The notes beneath the pieces were generated by a model. It ran no database searches, was not told the origin of the DNA, and saw nothing but the letters and a program-made list of their open reading frames with translations. From contig JAEZUI010000070.1 in assembly GCA_023421115.1 (NCBI GenBank), forward strand, positions 5,478-69,477: DNA of 64,000 nt, read 5' to 3'. The stretch is from Bacillota bacterium (GTDB lineage: Bacteria > Bacillota > Clostridia > Acetivibrionales > Acetivibrionaceae). The position numbers were made by a program, and so were the translations under genes. Position 1 is the stretch's first letter, and each line of letters opens with the position of its first letter. Below are positions 1 through 8,511 of this stretch, in pieces.

Positions 1-169
1 CTAGTATTGTCACTATAACTAAAATTAATAATATAAAGTTATATGTATATATTGTAGAGTAGCGGTAAATCAATCCAAAGACAAGTAATACTAAAAAAAG
101 GCCAAATATTAGCATGCCTGATAATAAGCCAAACTTCTTAACTCCCTTATCCAAGAACTTCACCTTCAT
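1..169 (-). CDS. DUF116-like membrane protein, N-terminal part (cut by window edge)
   Basis: The reading frame starts at ATG 167-169 and stays open to the window edge, giving 56 residues. They begin MKVKFLDKGVKK and then form two closely spaced hydrophobic segments (about residues 14-32 and 40-56), so the N-terminus is membrane-inserted. The start overlaps the 3' end of fmt by 23 bp, which indicates translational coupling in the priA-def-fmt operon. In many clostridia the gene after fmt encodes a DUF116 protein with such an N-terminal membrane anchor. The assignment rests on position and the hydrophobic start only, because the conserved cysteine-containing part lies outside the window. A YugP-type zinc peptidase, also common here, is the main alternative. 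Confidence 0.5.
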   Translation of the reverse strand, partial: MKVKFLDKGVKKFGLLSGMLIFGLFLVLLVFGLIYRYSTIYTYNFILLILVIVTIL

Positions 170-1079
170 CCATTTTGTGCCCACATATATAATCCTCAAC
201 ACACATTCTTCTGCAGCATTCAAACTGTACCTCTTTTATAATGAGCTTCCCTATACCGCAAGCAACAATAATTCCATCCCTGCCAACATTACATATGGTA
301 CCTGCTTTTAAATTATGTGTATCTTCTGATATAATGGAAGTTAACCATATTTTCATTTTTTCACCGCAGTAATATGTATATGCTCCCGGCCAAGGGTTTG
401 TTCCTCTAACTAAGTTGTGAATTTCTTTTGATGACTTCACCCAGTCTATGAGCCCTGTGTCCTTAGTCATCATACTGGCATATGTGGCCTCCGAATCAGA
501 CTGGGGTACTCTTTCTAAACTTCCGTCTTTAAGCTTTCGCAAGGTCTCTTTTAATACTTCTGCACCTAAAACAGACAGTTTGTCATGAAGTTCTCCAGCG
601 GTCATATACTCAGTTATTTCAATATCTCCTTTAATTAACATGTCTCCTGTATCCATTCCCACATCGGTAAACATGGTAGTAATACCTGTCACTTTTTCAC
701 CATCTATTATGGACCATTGTATAGGTGCAGCGCCTCTATATTTCGGAAGCAAAGAACCATGCACATTTATACATCCATACTTAGGAACATCCAAAACAGA
801 CTTAGGAAGGATTTTCCCGTATGCTGCAGTAACCAGCAAATCCGGATTAATATCGTTTATTTTTTCTGCAAAGTCAGAAGTTTTAACTCTCTCAGGTTGT
901 AGCACTTCAATCCCATGCTTTAGTGCGTATTCTTTCACCGGCGAAACGCTCATTTTATTTCCCCTGCCTTTTGGCTTATCGGGCTGTGTTACTACCGCAA
1001 CGACCTCATAACCTTCCTTTAAAAGCATATCTAAAGATGGTACTGCAAATTCAGGAGTACCCATAAATACAATTCTCAA
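147..1079 (-). CDS. fmt: Methionyl-tRNA formyltransferase
   Basis: Transfers a formyl group from 10-formyl-tetrahydrofolate to Met-tRNA(fMet) in the cytoplasm before translation initiation. The N-terminus reads RIVFMGTPEFAVPSL, the family hallmark. The HGSLLPKYRGAAPIQW segment near residue 110 carries the catalytic Asn/His/Asp-type formyltransferase core, and a C-terminal OB-like tRNA-binding domain follows from about residue 205. Length is about 310 residues, as expected. The frame can be extended three codons to a GTG, but that GTG lies inside the SD sequence AGAGGTG. The TTG at 1077-1079, 7 nt after the SD, is therefore the likelier start. The gene follows def by about 40 bp and is co-transcribed with priA and def. 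Confidence 0.95.
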   Translation of the reverse strand: MRIVFMGTPEFAVPSLDMLLKEGYEVVAVVTQPDKPKGRGNKMSVSPVKEYALKHGIEVLQPERVKTSDFAEKINDINPDLLVTAAYGKILPKSVLDVPKYGCINVHGSLLPKYRGAAPIQWSIIDGEKVTGITTMFTDVGMDTGDMLIKGDIEITEYMTAGELHDKLSVLGAEVLKETLRKLKDGSLERVPQSDSEATYASMMTKDTGLIDWVKSSKEIHNLVRGTNPWPGAYTYYCGEKMKIWLTSIISEDTHNLKAGTICNVGRDGIIVACGIGKLIIKEVQFECCRRMCVEDYICGHKMDEGEVLG

Positions 1080-1117
1080 TAAAGTCACCTCTTACAAGTA
1101 TTTTCTCTTTTATATTA

Positions 1118-1585
1118 CTACTCGTGCAAATCATCTTTATGAGTCACTTTTTGTGCTCTGCTTGTAAACAAAATTCCATCTAAATGGTCAAGTTCATGAC
1201 AAAAGGCTCTTGCAAGAAGATCTTCACCTTCTAGGCTTATCTTTTCACCCTTTGGGTTCAATGCCTCAACCCAAACCTTCTTAGGCCTTATTACATCTCC
1301 AACATATTCAGGTACACTGAGGCATCCCTCTACATCAAGCACTTCTCCCTCTGTTTTAACTATTTTAGGATTGATAAGCTCTAACAAGCCCTCACCCACA
1401 TCGATTACAACAACTCTTTTTAATACACCTACCTGAGGAGCGGCCAATCCAACTCCTTTTTCTGCGTACATTGTTTCAGCCATGTCCTTAAGTAATGTTA
1501 ATAGCCTGTCATCTATAACATCAACTGCTCTACATACCTTTTTTAAAACTTCATCTCCATCAATTCTTATATTCCTTAATGCCAT
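1118..1585 (-). CDS. def: Peptide deformylase
   Basis: Removes the N-formyl group from nascent polypeptides. It is a Fe(II)/Zn metalloenzyme acting at the ribosome exit. The three signature motifs are present in order: GVGLAAPQVG (motif 1), EGCLSVPE with the metal-binding Cys (motif 2) and HELDHLDG with the two metal-binding His and the catalytic Glu (motif 3). The frame is open for 23 further codons upstream, but that extension runs into the repeat element at 1635-1787. The ATG at 1583-1585 follows a strong GGGGGAA SD and gives MALRNI, a normal deformylase start of 155 residues. It pairs functionally with fmt, which lies immediately downstream. Confidence 0.95.
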   Translation of the reverse strand: MALRNIRIDGDEVLKKVCRAVDVIDDRLLTLLKDMAETMYAEKGVGLAAPQVGVLKRVVVIDVGEGLLELINPKIVKTEGEVLDVEGCLSVPEYVGDVIRPKKVWVEALNPKGEKISLEGEDLLARAFCHELDHLDGILFTSRAQKVTHKDDLHE

Positions 1586-1634
1586 TTTAAGTTCCCCCAT
1601 ATCATTTTTAAAATAGGAATTTACTCCTCTATAA

Positions 1635-1787
1635 GGTGTTTCAAAAAAATTCATTAGTCAATATATATATTTCCAACCCAATAATGAAGCTATAAAGCTT
1701 CAAACATAGGAACCTTATTTTGCAACGCAAAAAAGTAAATCAACTTTTTTGAAACACCCATTGACCAGTTATTTTTTTGGAATCACC
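1635..1787 (-). mobile_element. Family 1 MITE-like inverted-repeat element, copy A
   Basis: A 153-bp non-coding element bounded by GG...CC. The flanking triplets are TAA (1632-1634) and TAC (1788-1790). It has a terminal GGTGTTTCAAAAAA repeat and a nested copy, TTTTTTGAAACACC, ending near 1758. A central palindrome is built on GAAGCTATAAAGCTTC. It is close to the reverse complement of copy G (33325-33467), by eye about 90 percent identical over its length. It lies between priA and def, 50 bp upstream of the def start, inside the presumed operon. Confidence 0.8.
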
Positions 1788-1816
1788 TACTTCATTTATT
1801 CCCACAACAAAAAGTA

Positions 1817-4264
1817 TTATAACATATTTACCGGATTTATATCCACACTAATACCTATGTCATTTTTGCCCTGCTTTTCATAAAAATTGTCCAAAACTTC
1901 CGTTAATACATCTATAAGCTTTTCCATATCTTTATACTTAATAACAATCCTCCACCTGTATTTGTTCTTTATTTTAGACACTAAAGACCTAGAAGGACCT
2001 AATATATCAATACTACTATAAGCACCTACAAAATAGTTATCAACAAATTTTTTAACACTTACAGCTTTGTTATAAACCATACGGTCATTAATTCCGCTCA
2101 ATACAATTGAACCTATATGTGTAAAAGGAGGATATAACAATTTTTCTCTAACCATAATCTCCTTTTCGAAAAAACCTTTGTAATCCTGGGCACATGCACA
2201 CTCAATGCTGTAATTCTCAACGTTGTATGTTTGGATAATTACTCTTCCCGAAATTGTTCCCCTACCGGCTCTTCCTGCCACCTGAGTTATAAGTTGGAAA
2301 GTCCTTTCGGTAGCTCTGTAATCTCCTGCATTGAGAATACTGTCTGCAGCAAGCACACCAACAAGGGTAACGTTTGGGAAATCATGTCCCTTTGCTATCA
2401 TTTGTGTTCCCACTAGTATGTTAATATTGTTTTCACGAAAATTCCGCAAAATGTCCTCATGAGAATTTTTATAGGTTGTTGTGTCCATATCCATCCTTAT
2501 TACGGAGCTGTCTTCAAAATTCTTTTTTATTTCGTCCTCAATCTTTTGAGTGCCGGTGCCAAACCCTCTTATATGAGGACTTTTGCATTTCGGACAGTTG
2601 CTTACTTTCTTAACCGTATACCCACAGTAGTGACATATCAACCTTTCGTCATAGGAATGATAGGTCATTGATACATCACACTTTGAACATTTTAACACAT
2701 AACCACAGTTGCGGCAAAGGATAAAGGACGAATAACCACGTCTATTCAGAAAAATAATTGTTTGCTCTTTTTTATTTATGTTTTTCTCCATTTCACACGC
2801 TAATGCCCTGCTGAATATTGACCTGTTGCCCGCTTCTAGCTCTCTTCTCATATCCACAACCTGAACCTTAGGAAGCATCAGATTATTTGCGCGTTTTACC
2901 ATTGTAAACATAGATATTTCACCGACTACTGCCCTATGATAATTTTCGATAGAAGGAGTAGCTGATCCGTACATCAACACGGCATTTTCAATTTTACAAC
3001 GTTCCCTTGCCACCTCAACCGCATGATACTTTGGTGAAATTTCTGATTTATAGGAATTTTCATGTTCTTCATCTATTATAATCATTCCAAGTCTGTCAAA
3101 AGGTGCAAACACTGCCGATCTTGCCCCTATGGCAACTTTTATTTTTCCACGTTTTATAAGTCTCCACTGGTCATACCTCTCTCCTAAGGACAATCTGCTG
3201 TGAAGTATAGCTACGTACTCTCCAAATCTTCCTTTAAATCTTTCCACCATCTGTGGGGTCAAAGAAATCTCCGGTACTAGGACAATAGCTTGCTTACCTA
3301 TATTTATGCAGTGGTCAATAAGCTGAAGATACACCTCAGTTTTGCCGCTTCCGGTAATGCCGTGCAGCAATACTTCGTTAAAAGCTTTTCCATCTAGCAT
3401 TTCTCTTACTTTCTTTAAAATATGTCGTTGTTCCTCTGTTGGTTCTAAAGAGTTTGTCCTTTCAAAATTGCGGCTTTCATAGGGATCTCTTGTCACTTCT
3501 ATATTCTTAAAATCTATATATCCGTATTTATTGAGGGTATCAAGCACACTTTTTGAGACACCGGCGAATTTTGCCAAGTCAGTTACTGAAATATATTCAT
3601 TTTCTAAGAGCATTTCAAGTATTCTGACATGTTTTATACTCCTTAAGCGATTCCCCTCAATAGCTTCCTGAACTTCCTCGTAAGGTTTTATAAGATAAGC
3701 CACTTTAACATATTTTCCGCTTACCTTAGCTCCAAATTCTTCACATATAGAAATACAATTAAGCTCGGTTAATTTGTTTATGTATTTTGATAAATCCTTT
3801 ATGTTCATCTCTGTCTTTAAATGATCATATTCCATTATACCTTCAAAATCCCTAAGCTTATCTAAAATTTTTACATAGTTGCCCTTTAGGGAAGTGTCAG
3901 AATTAAGAAGTTTAACCGTTTTAGAATTTACCAAACTCGACCCGGGAGGAAGCAAACATTTAAACACATCGGAATAAGTGCTTATATATCTGTGCCTCAT
4001 CCAATGTGCCAGCTTTATTATATTTAAATCAAGCGCTGAACTTTTATCAATAATTTCACTAATTTCCTTTAAGTCCTTAAAGTCACTCTCGTCCAAAAGA
4101 GCTATAACATAAGCTTCCCGCAGCCGGTTAGCTTTTCCGAAAGGCACAATAACACGCATTCCTGTACTAACTATATCTAAATACTTTTCAGGTACCTTAT
4201 AGTGATATACCCTATCAAACTGCCTTGTAGCGTTGCTTATTACTATTTCTGCAATATTATTCAT
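1817..4264 (-). CDS. priA: Primosomal protein N' (replication restart helicase PriA)
   Basis: A 3'-5' superfamily 2 helicase that recognises abandoned replication forks and reloads the replisome. Visible features are an N-terminal DNA-binding region, Walker A GITGSGKTEVYL, the DEEH box (IIDEEHENSYKSE) and a Zn-binding insertion with paired cysteines (CRNCG, CSKCD, CHYCG, CPKC). The C-terminal helicase motifs include GTQMIAKGHDFP and QVAGRAGRG. The product is 815 residues, normal for PriA. The start chosen is ATG 4262-4264, 5 nt after AAGGGAG, giving MNNIAEIVI. The upstream TTG lies in the SD. The gene heads the priA-def-fmt cluster, and a terminator at 4425-4471 separates it from the preceding gene. 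Confidence 0.95.
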   Translation of the reverse strand: MNNIAEIVISNATRQFDRVYHYKVPEKYLDIVSTGMRVIVPFGKANRLREAYVIALLDESDFKDLKEISEIIDKSSALDLNIIKLAHWMRHRYISTYSDVFKCLLPPGSSLVNSKTVKLLNSDTSLKGNYVKILDKLRDFEGIMEYDHLKTEMNIKDLSKYINKLTELNCISICEEFGAKVSGKYVKVAYLIKPYEEVQEAIEGNRLRSIKHVRILEMLLENEYISVTDLAKFAGVSKSVLDTLNKYGYIDFKNIEVTRDPYESRNFERTNSLEPTEEQRHILKKVREMLDGKAFNEVLLHGITGSGKTEVYLQLIDHCINIGKQAIVLVPEISLTPQMVERFKGRFGEYVAILHSRLSLGERYDQWRLIKRGKIKVAIGARSAVFAPFDRLGMIIIDEEHENSYKSEISPKYHAVEVARERCKIENAVLMYGSATPSIENYHRAVVGEISMFTMVKRANNLMLPKVQVVDMRRELEAGNRSIFSRALACEMEKNINKKEQTIIFLNRRGYSSFILCRNCGYVLKCSKCDVSMTYHSYDERLICHYCGYTVKKVSNCPKCKSPHIRGFGTGTQKIEDEIKKNFEDSSVIRMDMDTTTYKNSHEDILRNFRENNINILVGTQMIAKGHDFPNVTLVGVLAADSILNAGDYRATERTFQLITQVAGRAGRGTISGRVIIQTYNVENYSIECACAQDYKGFFEKEIMVREKLLYPPFTHIGSIVLSGINDRMVYNKAVSVKKFVDNYFVGAYSSIDILGPSRSLVSKIKNKYRWRIVIKYKDMEKLIDVLTEVLDNFYEKQGKNDIGISVDINPVNML

Positions 4265-4424
4265 TATTGCTCCCTTCAATTAGTCCTCTCCATTTTGCCT
4301 CTTTTAATTTTGTCCTAAAAATGCGTAAGATCAAAACCTCAGGCTATATAGCCCTAATTGATTTTGCCTATCATTTCTATATTATATCAATTAGCAATAA
4401 TGTTAATCAAATAAATTTTAAGAC

Positions 4425-4471
4425 AAAAAGTTCAAGTGGAATTACCTTGTAAAAAGGCTATTCCACTTGAA
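4425..4471 (-). terminator. Intrinsic terminator after the P-loop protein gene
   Basis: A 12-bp perfect stem, TTCAAGTGGAAT (4431-4442) with ATTCCACTTGAA (4460-4471). Read on the minus strand it is followed by CTTTTTGTC. It lies 30 bp past the stop of the minus-strand gene at 4502, so priA downstream should have its own promoter. Confidence 0.75.
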
Positions 4472-4501
4472 TTTAAAACATACGCAATTATATTCAATTC
4501 T

Positions 4502-4915
4502 CTAATAATATGCTTTAATAAATTCTGGCATAGACTCTTTATCACCCTCAACAGAAAAATAAAAGTCCAAATCAAACTTAGCTACCAACTTTCCAATATC
4601 TTCAAAGAAATTTTGCAAGCTTTCTGTTTCATCGTCTACAAGCTCTGTAAGATCATCAACAAACACACCTTTAATGTCATAATCTTCTGAAATCATTCCA
4701 CATAGAAAACCCAGGAAAGAGCATGCTCTGTTAATACTGACAGGAAATTCAGATAAATTGATGAATCTAACCTTGTGTTTCAAATTATACATTGAACGGC
4801 CTGTTCCATCAATAAACACTACATCTCCAGAACTTTCCGATGACAAATTATTCGCAGTCTCTACCAAAGCTCTGGTCTTGCCCACTCCCTTTTTCCCACA
4901 AATCACCTTAATCAT
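4502..4915 (-). CDS. Small P-loop NTP-binding protein of unknown role
   Basis: I do not recognise a named function. The 137-residue product starts MIKVICGKKGVGKT, a canonical Walker A (residues 7-14), and has a Walker B-like VFVDDL near residue 87. No other domain is visible, so this is a minimal single-domain P-loop protein resembling clostridial ATP-binding proteins often loosely labelled PilT-like. The ATG at 4913-4915 follows AAGGAGG by 10 nt; TTGs three and five codons upstream are alternatives. It stands alone: a terminator follows, and the next upstream gene on the same strand begins beyond a repeat element, so no partner can be inferred. Confidence 0.7.
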   Translation of the reverse strand: MIKVICGKKGVGKTRALVETANNLSSESSGDVVFIDGTGRSMYNLKHKVRFINLSEFPVSINRACSFLGFLCGMISEDYDIKGVFVDDLTELVDDETESLQNFFEDIGKLVAKFDLDFYFSVEGDKESMPEFIKAYY

Positions 4916-4986
4916 CAATATCAATCCTCCTTTTTTATAACTTACTCCTCAGCCTAGGGTAAGATTAAAATATAAGTCCTAACTTT

Positions 4987-5058
4987 GGAATAACGAAAAA
5001 ACTTGGTTTGATAATGTTTTCAAAATATGAGAATAAGAAATTATTTCTTCGTTATCCC
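4987..5058. mobile_element. Family 2 small inverted-repeat element, copy 1
   Basis: A 72-bp element with imperfect terminal repeats, GGAATAACGAAAAA and TTCTTCGTTATCCC. It matches in reverse orientation the 72-bp copy at 31452-31523, and similarity extends about 20 bp beyond one end. Its right edge sits exactly at the stop codon of the Gx transporter gene (TTAGGG on the minus strand), so the element supplies the final G of that TAG. Confidence 0.75.
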
Positions 5059-5567
5059 TAAGTAAATATTTTCGTATTTCTTATTGCTTTTTCCAAAAAG
5101 CTGCTGCATAGTCCCACAAAAAGTCCCATAACAACCCCTGATATAAGAAGTACCGGAAGAATCATATAAATTGCTGCATCTTTCATTACAAAGCTTGCAA
5201 TAACCGTTTGAGCTATATTATGCGAAAGTGCCCCTGCTATACTTATTCCTATTATGCTAAATACCTTTGAGCCCTTCCTGTACAAAATGTACATTACAAT
5301 TGTACTGAGAATCCCTCCTGCCATACTGAAAAGGAAGCCTGTGACCCCTCCTCCAAAAAAGGAAGACAATATACATCGAATTAACACTACTGACAAAGCA
5401 TCTTTAAAACCATAGAATACAATTACTGTAACAGTAATTATATTTGCCAATCCGAGCTTTACGCCAGGAACAGGCACTGGCAAAGGAATCCATGATTCTA
5501 TTAAGGATAAAACTAAAGCCTGAGCAACCATCAAACTCAATATAACAATACGTTTTGTATTATTCAC
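5058..5567 (-). CDS. Gx transporter family membrane protein (heptaprenyl diphosphate synthase component I-like)
   Basis: A 169-residue polytopic membrane protein with about five hydrophobic segments. The conserved segment LPVPVPGVKLGLANI near residue 30 and FFGGGVTGFLFSMAGG near residue 75 are typical of the family named Hpre_diP_synt_I or Gx transporter. The older enzyme name is doubtful. The family resembles ECF-type substrate-binding membrane subunits and normally sits beside NusG-domain-II and ApbE genes, as here, so a role in flavin, quinone or redox-cofactor supply at the membrane is inferred. The start is GTG 5565-5567 behind TTGGGAG. The stop codon is at the edge of the family 2 repeat. 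Confidence 0.8.
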   Translation of the reverse strand: MNNTKRIVILSLMVAQALVLSLIESWIPLPVPVPGVKLGLANIITVTVIVFYGFKDALSVVLIRCILSSFFGGGVTGFLFSMAGGILSTIVMYILYRKGSKVFSIIGISIAGALSHNIAQTVIASFVMKDAAIYMILPVLLISGVVMGLFVGLCSSFLEKAIRNTKIFT

Positions 5568-5635
5568 TACTTACTCCCAACTTCCTAGCATAAAATTAAT
5601 CAAGCTGTGAAATAGCTTACTTCCATAAATTTCTC

Positions 5636-6028
5636 CTAATGCGTAACAACATCTACTTTGTCCGATTGACCCCCAATTTTAATCATAGTGCTATTTGGAA
5701 TGCAAACTGCCATATCGCCTTTTTCGGATAACCAGCCTGTACTGACACATATCTTGTCGGGACAATCCGCTTCTAAAAATCTTATTCGGTCTCTTTCAAC
5801 AAGTATTACCTGAGTATACTTACCTGAAACTTCTATTTTTTGTGACTCATTAACAGTGCTTAAATCGATGCTCTTTATTATTTCATCTTTCATCTTTATA
5901 ACTGCAACTTTGCCGGTATCCTTTCCACTACTTTTATAGGTCGATACAGCTGCAAACGAAATAACAATAGCTGCTGCTATAATACCTAGAAGTATGATAT
6001 CACCTTTTTTCAACATATTCATACTCAT
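5636..6028 (-). CDS. NusG domain II-containing exported protein
   Basis: A 130-residue protein with one N-terminal membrane segment (about residues 9-30) followed by a short beta-rich extracytoplasmic domain. The domain contains CPDKICVSTGWLSEKGDMAVCIPN, the NusG domain II pattern of these stand-alone proteins, with paired cysteines. The start chosen is ATG 6026-6028, 9 nt after TTGAGGA, which overlaps the end of apbE by 29 bp. Translational coupling with apbE upstream and the Gx transporter downstream is likely. Such triads are common in Clostridia. The function is not established but is probably tied to periplasmic redox or flavin attachment. Confidence 0.8.
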   Translation of the reverse strand: MSMNMLKKGDIILLGIIAAAIVISFAAVSTYKSSGKDTGKVAVIKMKDEIIKSIDLSTVNESQKIEVSGKYTQVILVERDRIRFLEADCPDKICVSTGWLSEKGDMAVCIPNSTMIKIGGQSDKVDVVTH

Positions 6029-7061
6029 TATTCTCATCCTCAAATTCAAATGAATTGCTAAGTCCTTTTGTTATGTATATCTTTTTTTCATTTGTTATAA
6101 AAACAGCTTCAACACCCTCAAGCCTTTCTATTAATTCCATGCCCTTTTCAAGCCCTAAAACAAAGGTTGCAGTGGATAAAGCATCTGCATCAATTGATAG
6201 TTCAGAAATAATAGTAGTACCTATAAGTCCTGAATCAGCCGGATAACCTGTCCTCGGGTCAATAATATGGTGGTATCTCACACCATCTTTTTCAAAATAC
6301 CGTTGATAATCTCCCGAACTGACTATGGCTTTATCCTTTGCACTTATAACTCCTATATAAGATCCTTCAGGTCCCCTAGGATTTCTAACACCTACTTTCC
6401 ACAGGCTTCCATCTGGTTTACTACCTAATAAAACAATATTTCCACCAATACTTATAAACGCCGATTTAACCTTATGTTCCCTATATAATTCTATTGCCTT
6501 GTCTCCCGCATAGCCCTTTGCAATTCCACCCAAATCAACTACTTGACTTTTCTTCTCAAGCTTTGCTTTAGATATGTTTTTATCAATTGTAATATCTTCA
6601 TAATTCACCAAGCTTAATAAATCATCTATCCTTTTCATTGACGGTACCGAAGGGTTATCCGAAAACACATCCCATTCCTTAACAAGAGGACCTATCATAA
6701 CGTCGAAAGCTCCGTTGCTTATTTTTGAAAACTCCTTTGACTTTACTAATACATATATTGCATCTTCATTCAATTCTACAAAACCAACTCCGGCAGAGGC
6801 ATTTAGCTTATCTATTTCTCCCCCAGACTTATTTATAGTCATATCGTCTTCAATTTTCCTAATTCTATCCATTACTCTCTTGCTTATTTCCTGAGCATTG
6901 CTATCATAGATTCTCTGCGTAATTACAGTGCCCATTGCAAAGTCCTCGTTCTCATAAGGAACTTTTTCTAAATTCTTATAAGGCTCAATTTCTAATTTGC
7001 TGCATGCGGATATGCATATTGCCACTAAAACAATAACAAACAGTAAAAATTTTTTTCTCAT
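6000..7061 (-). CDS. apbE: FAD:protein FMN transferase, lipoprotein (ApbE)
   Basis: Covalently attaches FMN from FAD to a Thr or Ser of extracytoplasmic redox subunits such as RnfG/RnfD, using Mg2+. The lipoprotein signal reads MRKKFLLFVIVL with lipobox ISAC. Mature-domain features include FAMGTVITQRIY, the VDLGGIAKGYAGD motif, SAFISIGGNIV, and the HHIIDPRTGYPA motif with the catalytic His and metal site. These are all standard for ApbE. The ATG at 7059-7061 follows AAGGTG. An in-frame extension of 11 codons runs back to repeat copy B, which ends about 20 bp upstream of the start. Rnf or Nqr targets are not in the window. Confidence 0.9.
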   Translation of the reverse strand: MRKKFLLFVIVLVAICISACSKLEIEPYKNLEKVPYENEDFAMGTVITQRIYDSNAQEISKRVMDRIRKIEDDMTINKSGGEIDKLNASAGVGFVELNEDAIYVLVKSKEFSKISNGAFDVMIGPLVKEWDVFSDNPSVPSMKRIDDLLSLVNYEDITIDKNISKAKLEKKSQVVDLGGIAKGYAGDKAIELYREHKVKSAFISIGGNIVLLGSKPDGSLWKVGVRNPRGPEGSYIGVISAKDKAIVSSGDYQRYFEKDGVRYHHIIDPRTGYPADSGLIGTTIISELSIDADALSTATFVLGLEKGMELIERLEGVEAVFITNEKKIYITKGLSNSFEFEDENNEYEYVEKR

Positions 7062-7083
7062 CCTCAATTTCACCTTCATGTAA

Positions 7084-7237
7084 GGCCATTTCAAAAAATA
7101 ACCTATTCAATATTTAAGTCGCAAAGCCCATCATGGAAGCTTTTAAGCTTCCAAACATCGGAACATTATTTTGCAATTCAAAAAATGCAAATCAATTTTT
7201 TTGAAATGGCGATTGCAAAGTTTTTTTTACAATTACC
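7084..7237 (-). mobile_element. Family 1 MITE-like element, copy B
   Basis: A 154-bp element flanked by TAA (7081-7083) and TAT (7238-7240). The left end is GGCCATTTCAAAAAATAAC and the nested right repeat is TTTTTTTGAAATGGC at 7196-7210. The central palindrome is GGAAGCTTTTAAGCTTCC, and the conserved block ATTATTTTGCAATTCAAAAA follows. It lies immediately upstream of the apbE SD, so the apbE leader must start in or cross it. Confidence 0.85.
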
Positions 7238-7314
7238 TATCTCAAATAGTTTATACCAATTATTATAACAAATTAATAGAAAAAACACCCTGATTTCGTC
7301 AAAAGAAAATAAAT

Positions 7315-7344
7315 AAAAGTGATGATATCAGATCACCACTTTTT
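7315..7344 (-). terminator. Intrinsic terminator after the SSB-like gene
   Basis: Near-perfect hairpin AAAAGTGATGAT...ATCACCACTTTT with one mismatch and an AT-rich tail on the minus strand. It starts 5 bp after the stop codon at 7349. Confidence 0.7.
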
Positions 7345-7348
7345 AATC

Positions 7349-8032
7349 TCAAACCTTTTCATCATTATCTTCCTGCTGCTCTTCACTTTTGCTTTGCTCT
7401 TCCGAACAAATTTCCATCTTAGAAACCGAAACCTCATAAGCCACTTTTGTTAACACTTCACCATTTTCAAGCTTCTTCTGGTATTCCCTACTTTGAATCC
7501 TTCCCCATACTTTTATATTGTCGCCGATTTCCAAGTTAGATGAATACCTTGCATTCCTACCCCACGATATACATGGAATATAGTCCGATTTATTGTATGG
7601 CCTGTTCACCGCCAACAATATATCAGTTATTTCTCTTCCAAAAGGAGTTGTTCGATATATAGGCTTTTTACAGATAAAGCCGTTAAGATATATCTGATTT
7701 GGATTCTTTATTTTCCTTTCGTCCTCAAGGAAATTGATTTCTCTGGCAAAGACAGTCAAAATAAGTTTGCTTCCATCAGTATTACTGTTGAAATTGTTAT
7801 ACGACCGGAATTGCCCTTCTACCTCGATAAATTTACCAATCTCCAAACACTCTCTGGAAATCAAACGTTCTGAAACAGTCACGCTTATTTTATCGTAACT
7901 ATCACTTAGTCTGGGCACTTCGAGCGAAAATGAATAAAAGCCTTCACCGTATACCTCATGGCTAAATTCTGCTTCAGTTGCTATCTTACCGGAAATGGTC
8001 ACCATGTTGTTCTCAATGATGTTTCCGACCAT
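7349..8032 (-). CDS. Single-stranded-DNA-binding-like protein with two OB-type segments
   Basis: The product is 227 residues. The first segment, NNMVTISGKI...FYSFSLEVPRLS (about residues 8-105), has the SSB/PriB-type OB pattern. A second (about 113-205) repeats it: QIYLNGFICKKPIYRTTPFG, then DILLAVNRPYNKSDYIPCISWG, closely resembling the core of bacterial SSB. The C-terminal tail is acidic (EEQSKSEEQQEDNDEKV) but lacks the DDDIPF-type tip of canonical SSB. A tandem-OB clostridial SSB relative is the best description. The start is ATG 8030-8032 after GTGGGGG. An upstream frame to 8101 has no SD. It is followed by a terminator, so it is monocistronic. Confidence 0.65.
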   Translation of the reverse strand: MVGNIIENNMVTISGKIATEAEFSHEVYGEGFYSFSLEVPRLSDSYDKISVTVSERLISRECLEIGKFIEVEGQFRSYNNFNSNTDGSKLILTVFAREINFLEDERKIKNPNQIYLNGFICKKPIYRTTPFGREITDILLAVNRPYNKSDYIPCISWGRNARYSSNLEIGDNIKVWGRIQSREYQKKLENGEVLTKVAYEVSVSKMEICSEEQSKSEEQQEDNDEKV

Positions 8033-8101
8033 CCGACCCCCACACTCCTCTCTTAGGCTTGCGTACATTAAATATTTATCTAATGTAATGTTTATTCGCA
8101 A

Positions 8102-8384
8102 GAGGTAGATTTTAGAATAACTTTATATATTAAATATATAAATTGCTGATACTTTATCCGGTATAGGAGCCTATTTATAAAACCTCAAGACTATTTTTTA
8201 AAAAATCACCTTATTAATTCTATATTATGACCACCACTTATAACAATTCTTAAACGAATCCCACCGGAGATTTAAATCAAAAATTCTTGTCCAATAGTAT
8301 TATCGGTTTATTTTAAATTATATTACACATTATATTACACATTTTTCAACTTGCAAATCCCTTAAATCACTTTTTTTTAAATAA
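8102..8384. other. AT-rich intergenic stretch with a 12-bp tandem duplication
   Basis: No gene is seen. The unit ATTATATTACAC occurs twice in tandem (8317-8328 and 8329-8340). If repeat copy C is mentally excised, part of this stretch (8330-8381) reads in frame as the former C-terminus of the Mur-like gene. Confidence 0.5.
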
Positions 8385-8511
8385 AGCTATTTCAAAAAAT
8401 AGCTTTTACAATATTTGTGTCTCAATGCTCCACACAGAAACTTAAAAGCTTCCAAGCATATTAACATTATTTTGCAGTGCAAAAAATGCAAATCAGTTTT
8501 TTGAAATGGCC
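8385..8511 (-). mobile_element. Family 1 MITE-like element, copy C
   Basis: A 127-bp element flanked on both sides by TAA (8382-8384 and 8512-8514). The ends are AGCTATTTCAAAAAATAGC and TTTTTTGAAATGGCC, with the conserved ATTATTTTGCAGTGCAAAAA block. The element edge forms the last base of the TAG stop codon of the Mur-like gene. Confidence 0.8.

Noticed and set aside
1586..1654. Longer N-terminus of peptide deformylase starting at 1654
   Set aside because: The extension reads into repeat element A and has no SD, while the internal ATG has GGGGGAA and a normal family start.
4436..4690. 84-codon plus-strand frame opposite the P-loop gene
   Set aside because: It is antisense to a gene with clear Walker motifs, starts inside a terminator stem and has no SD.
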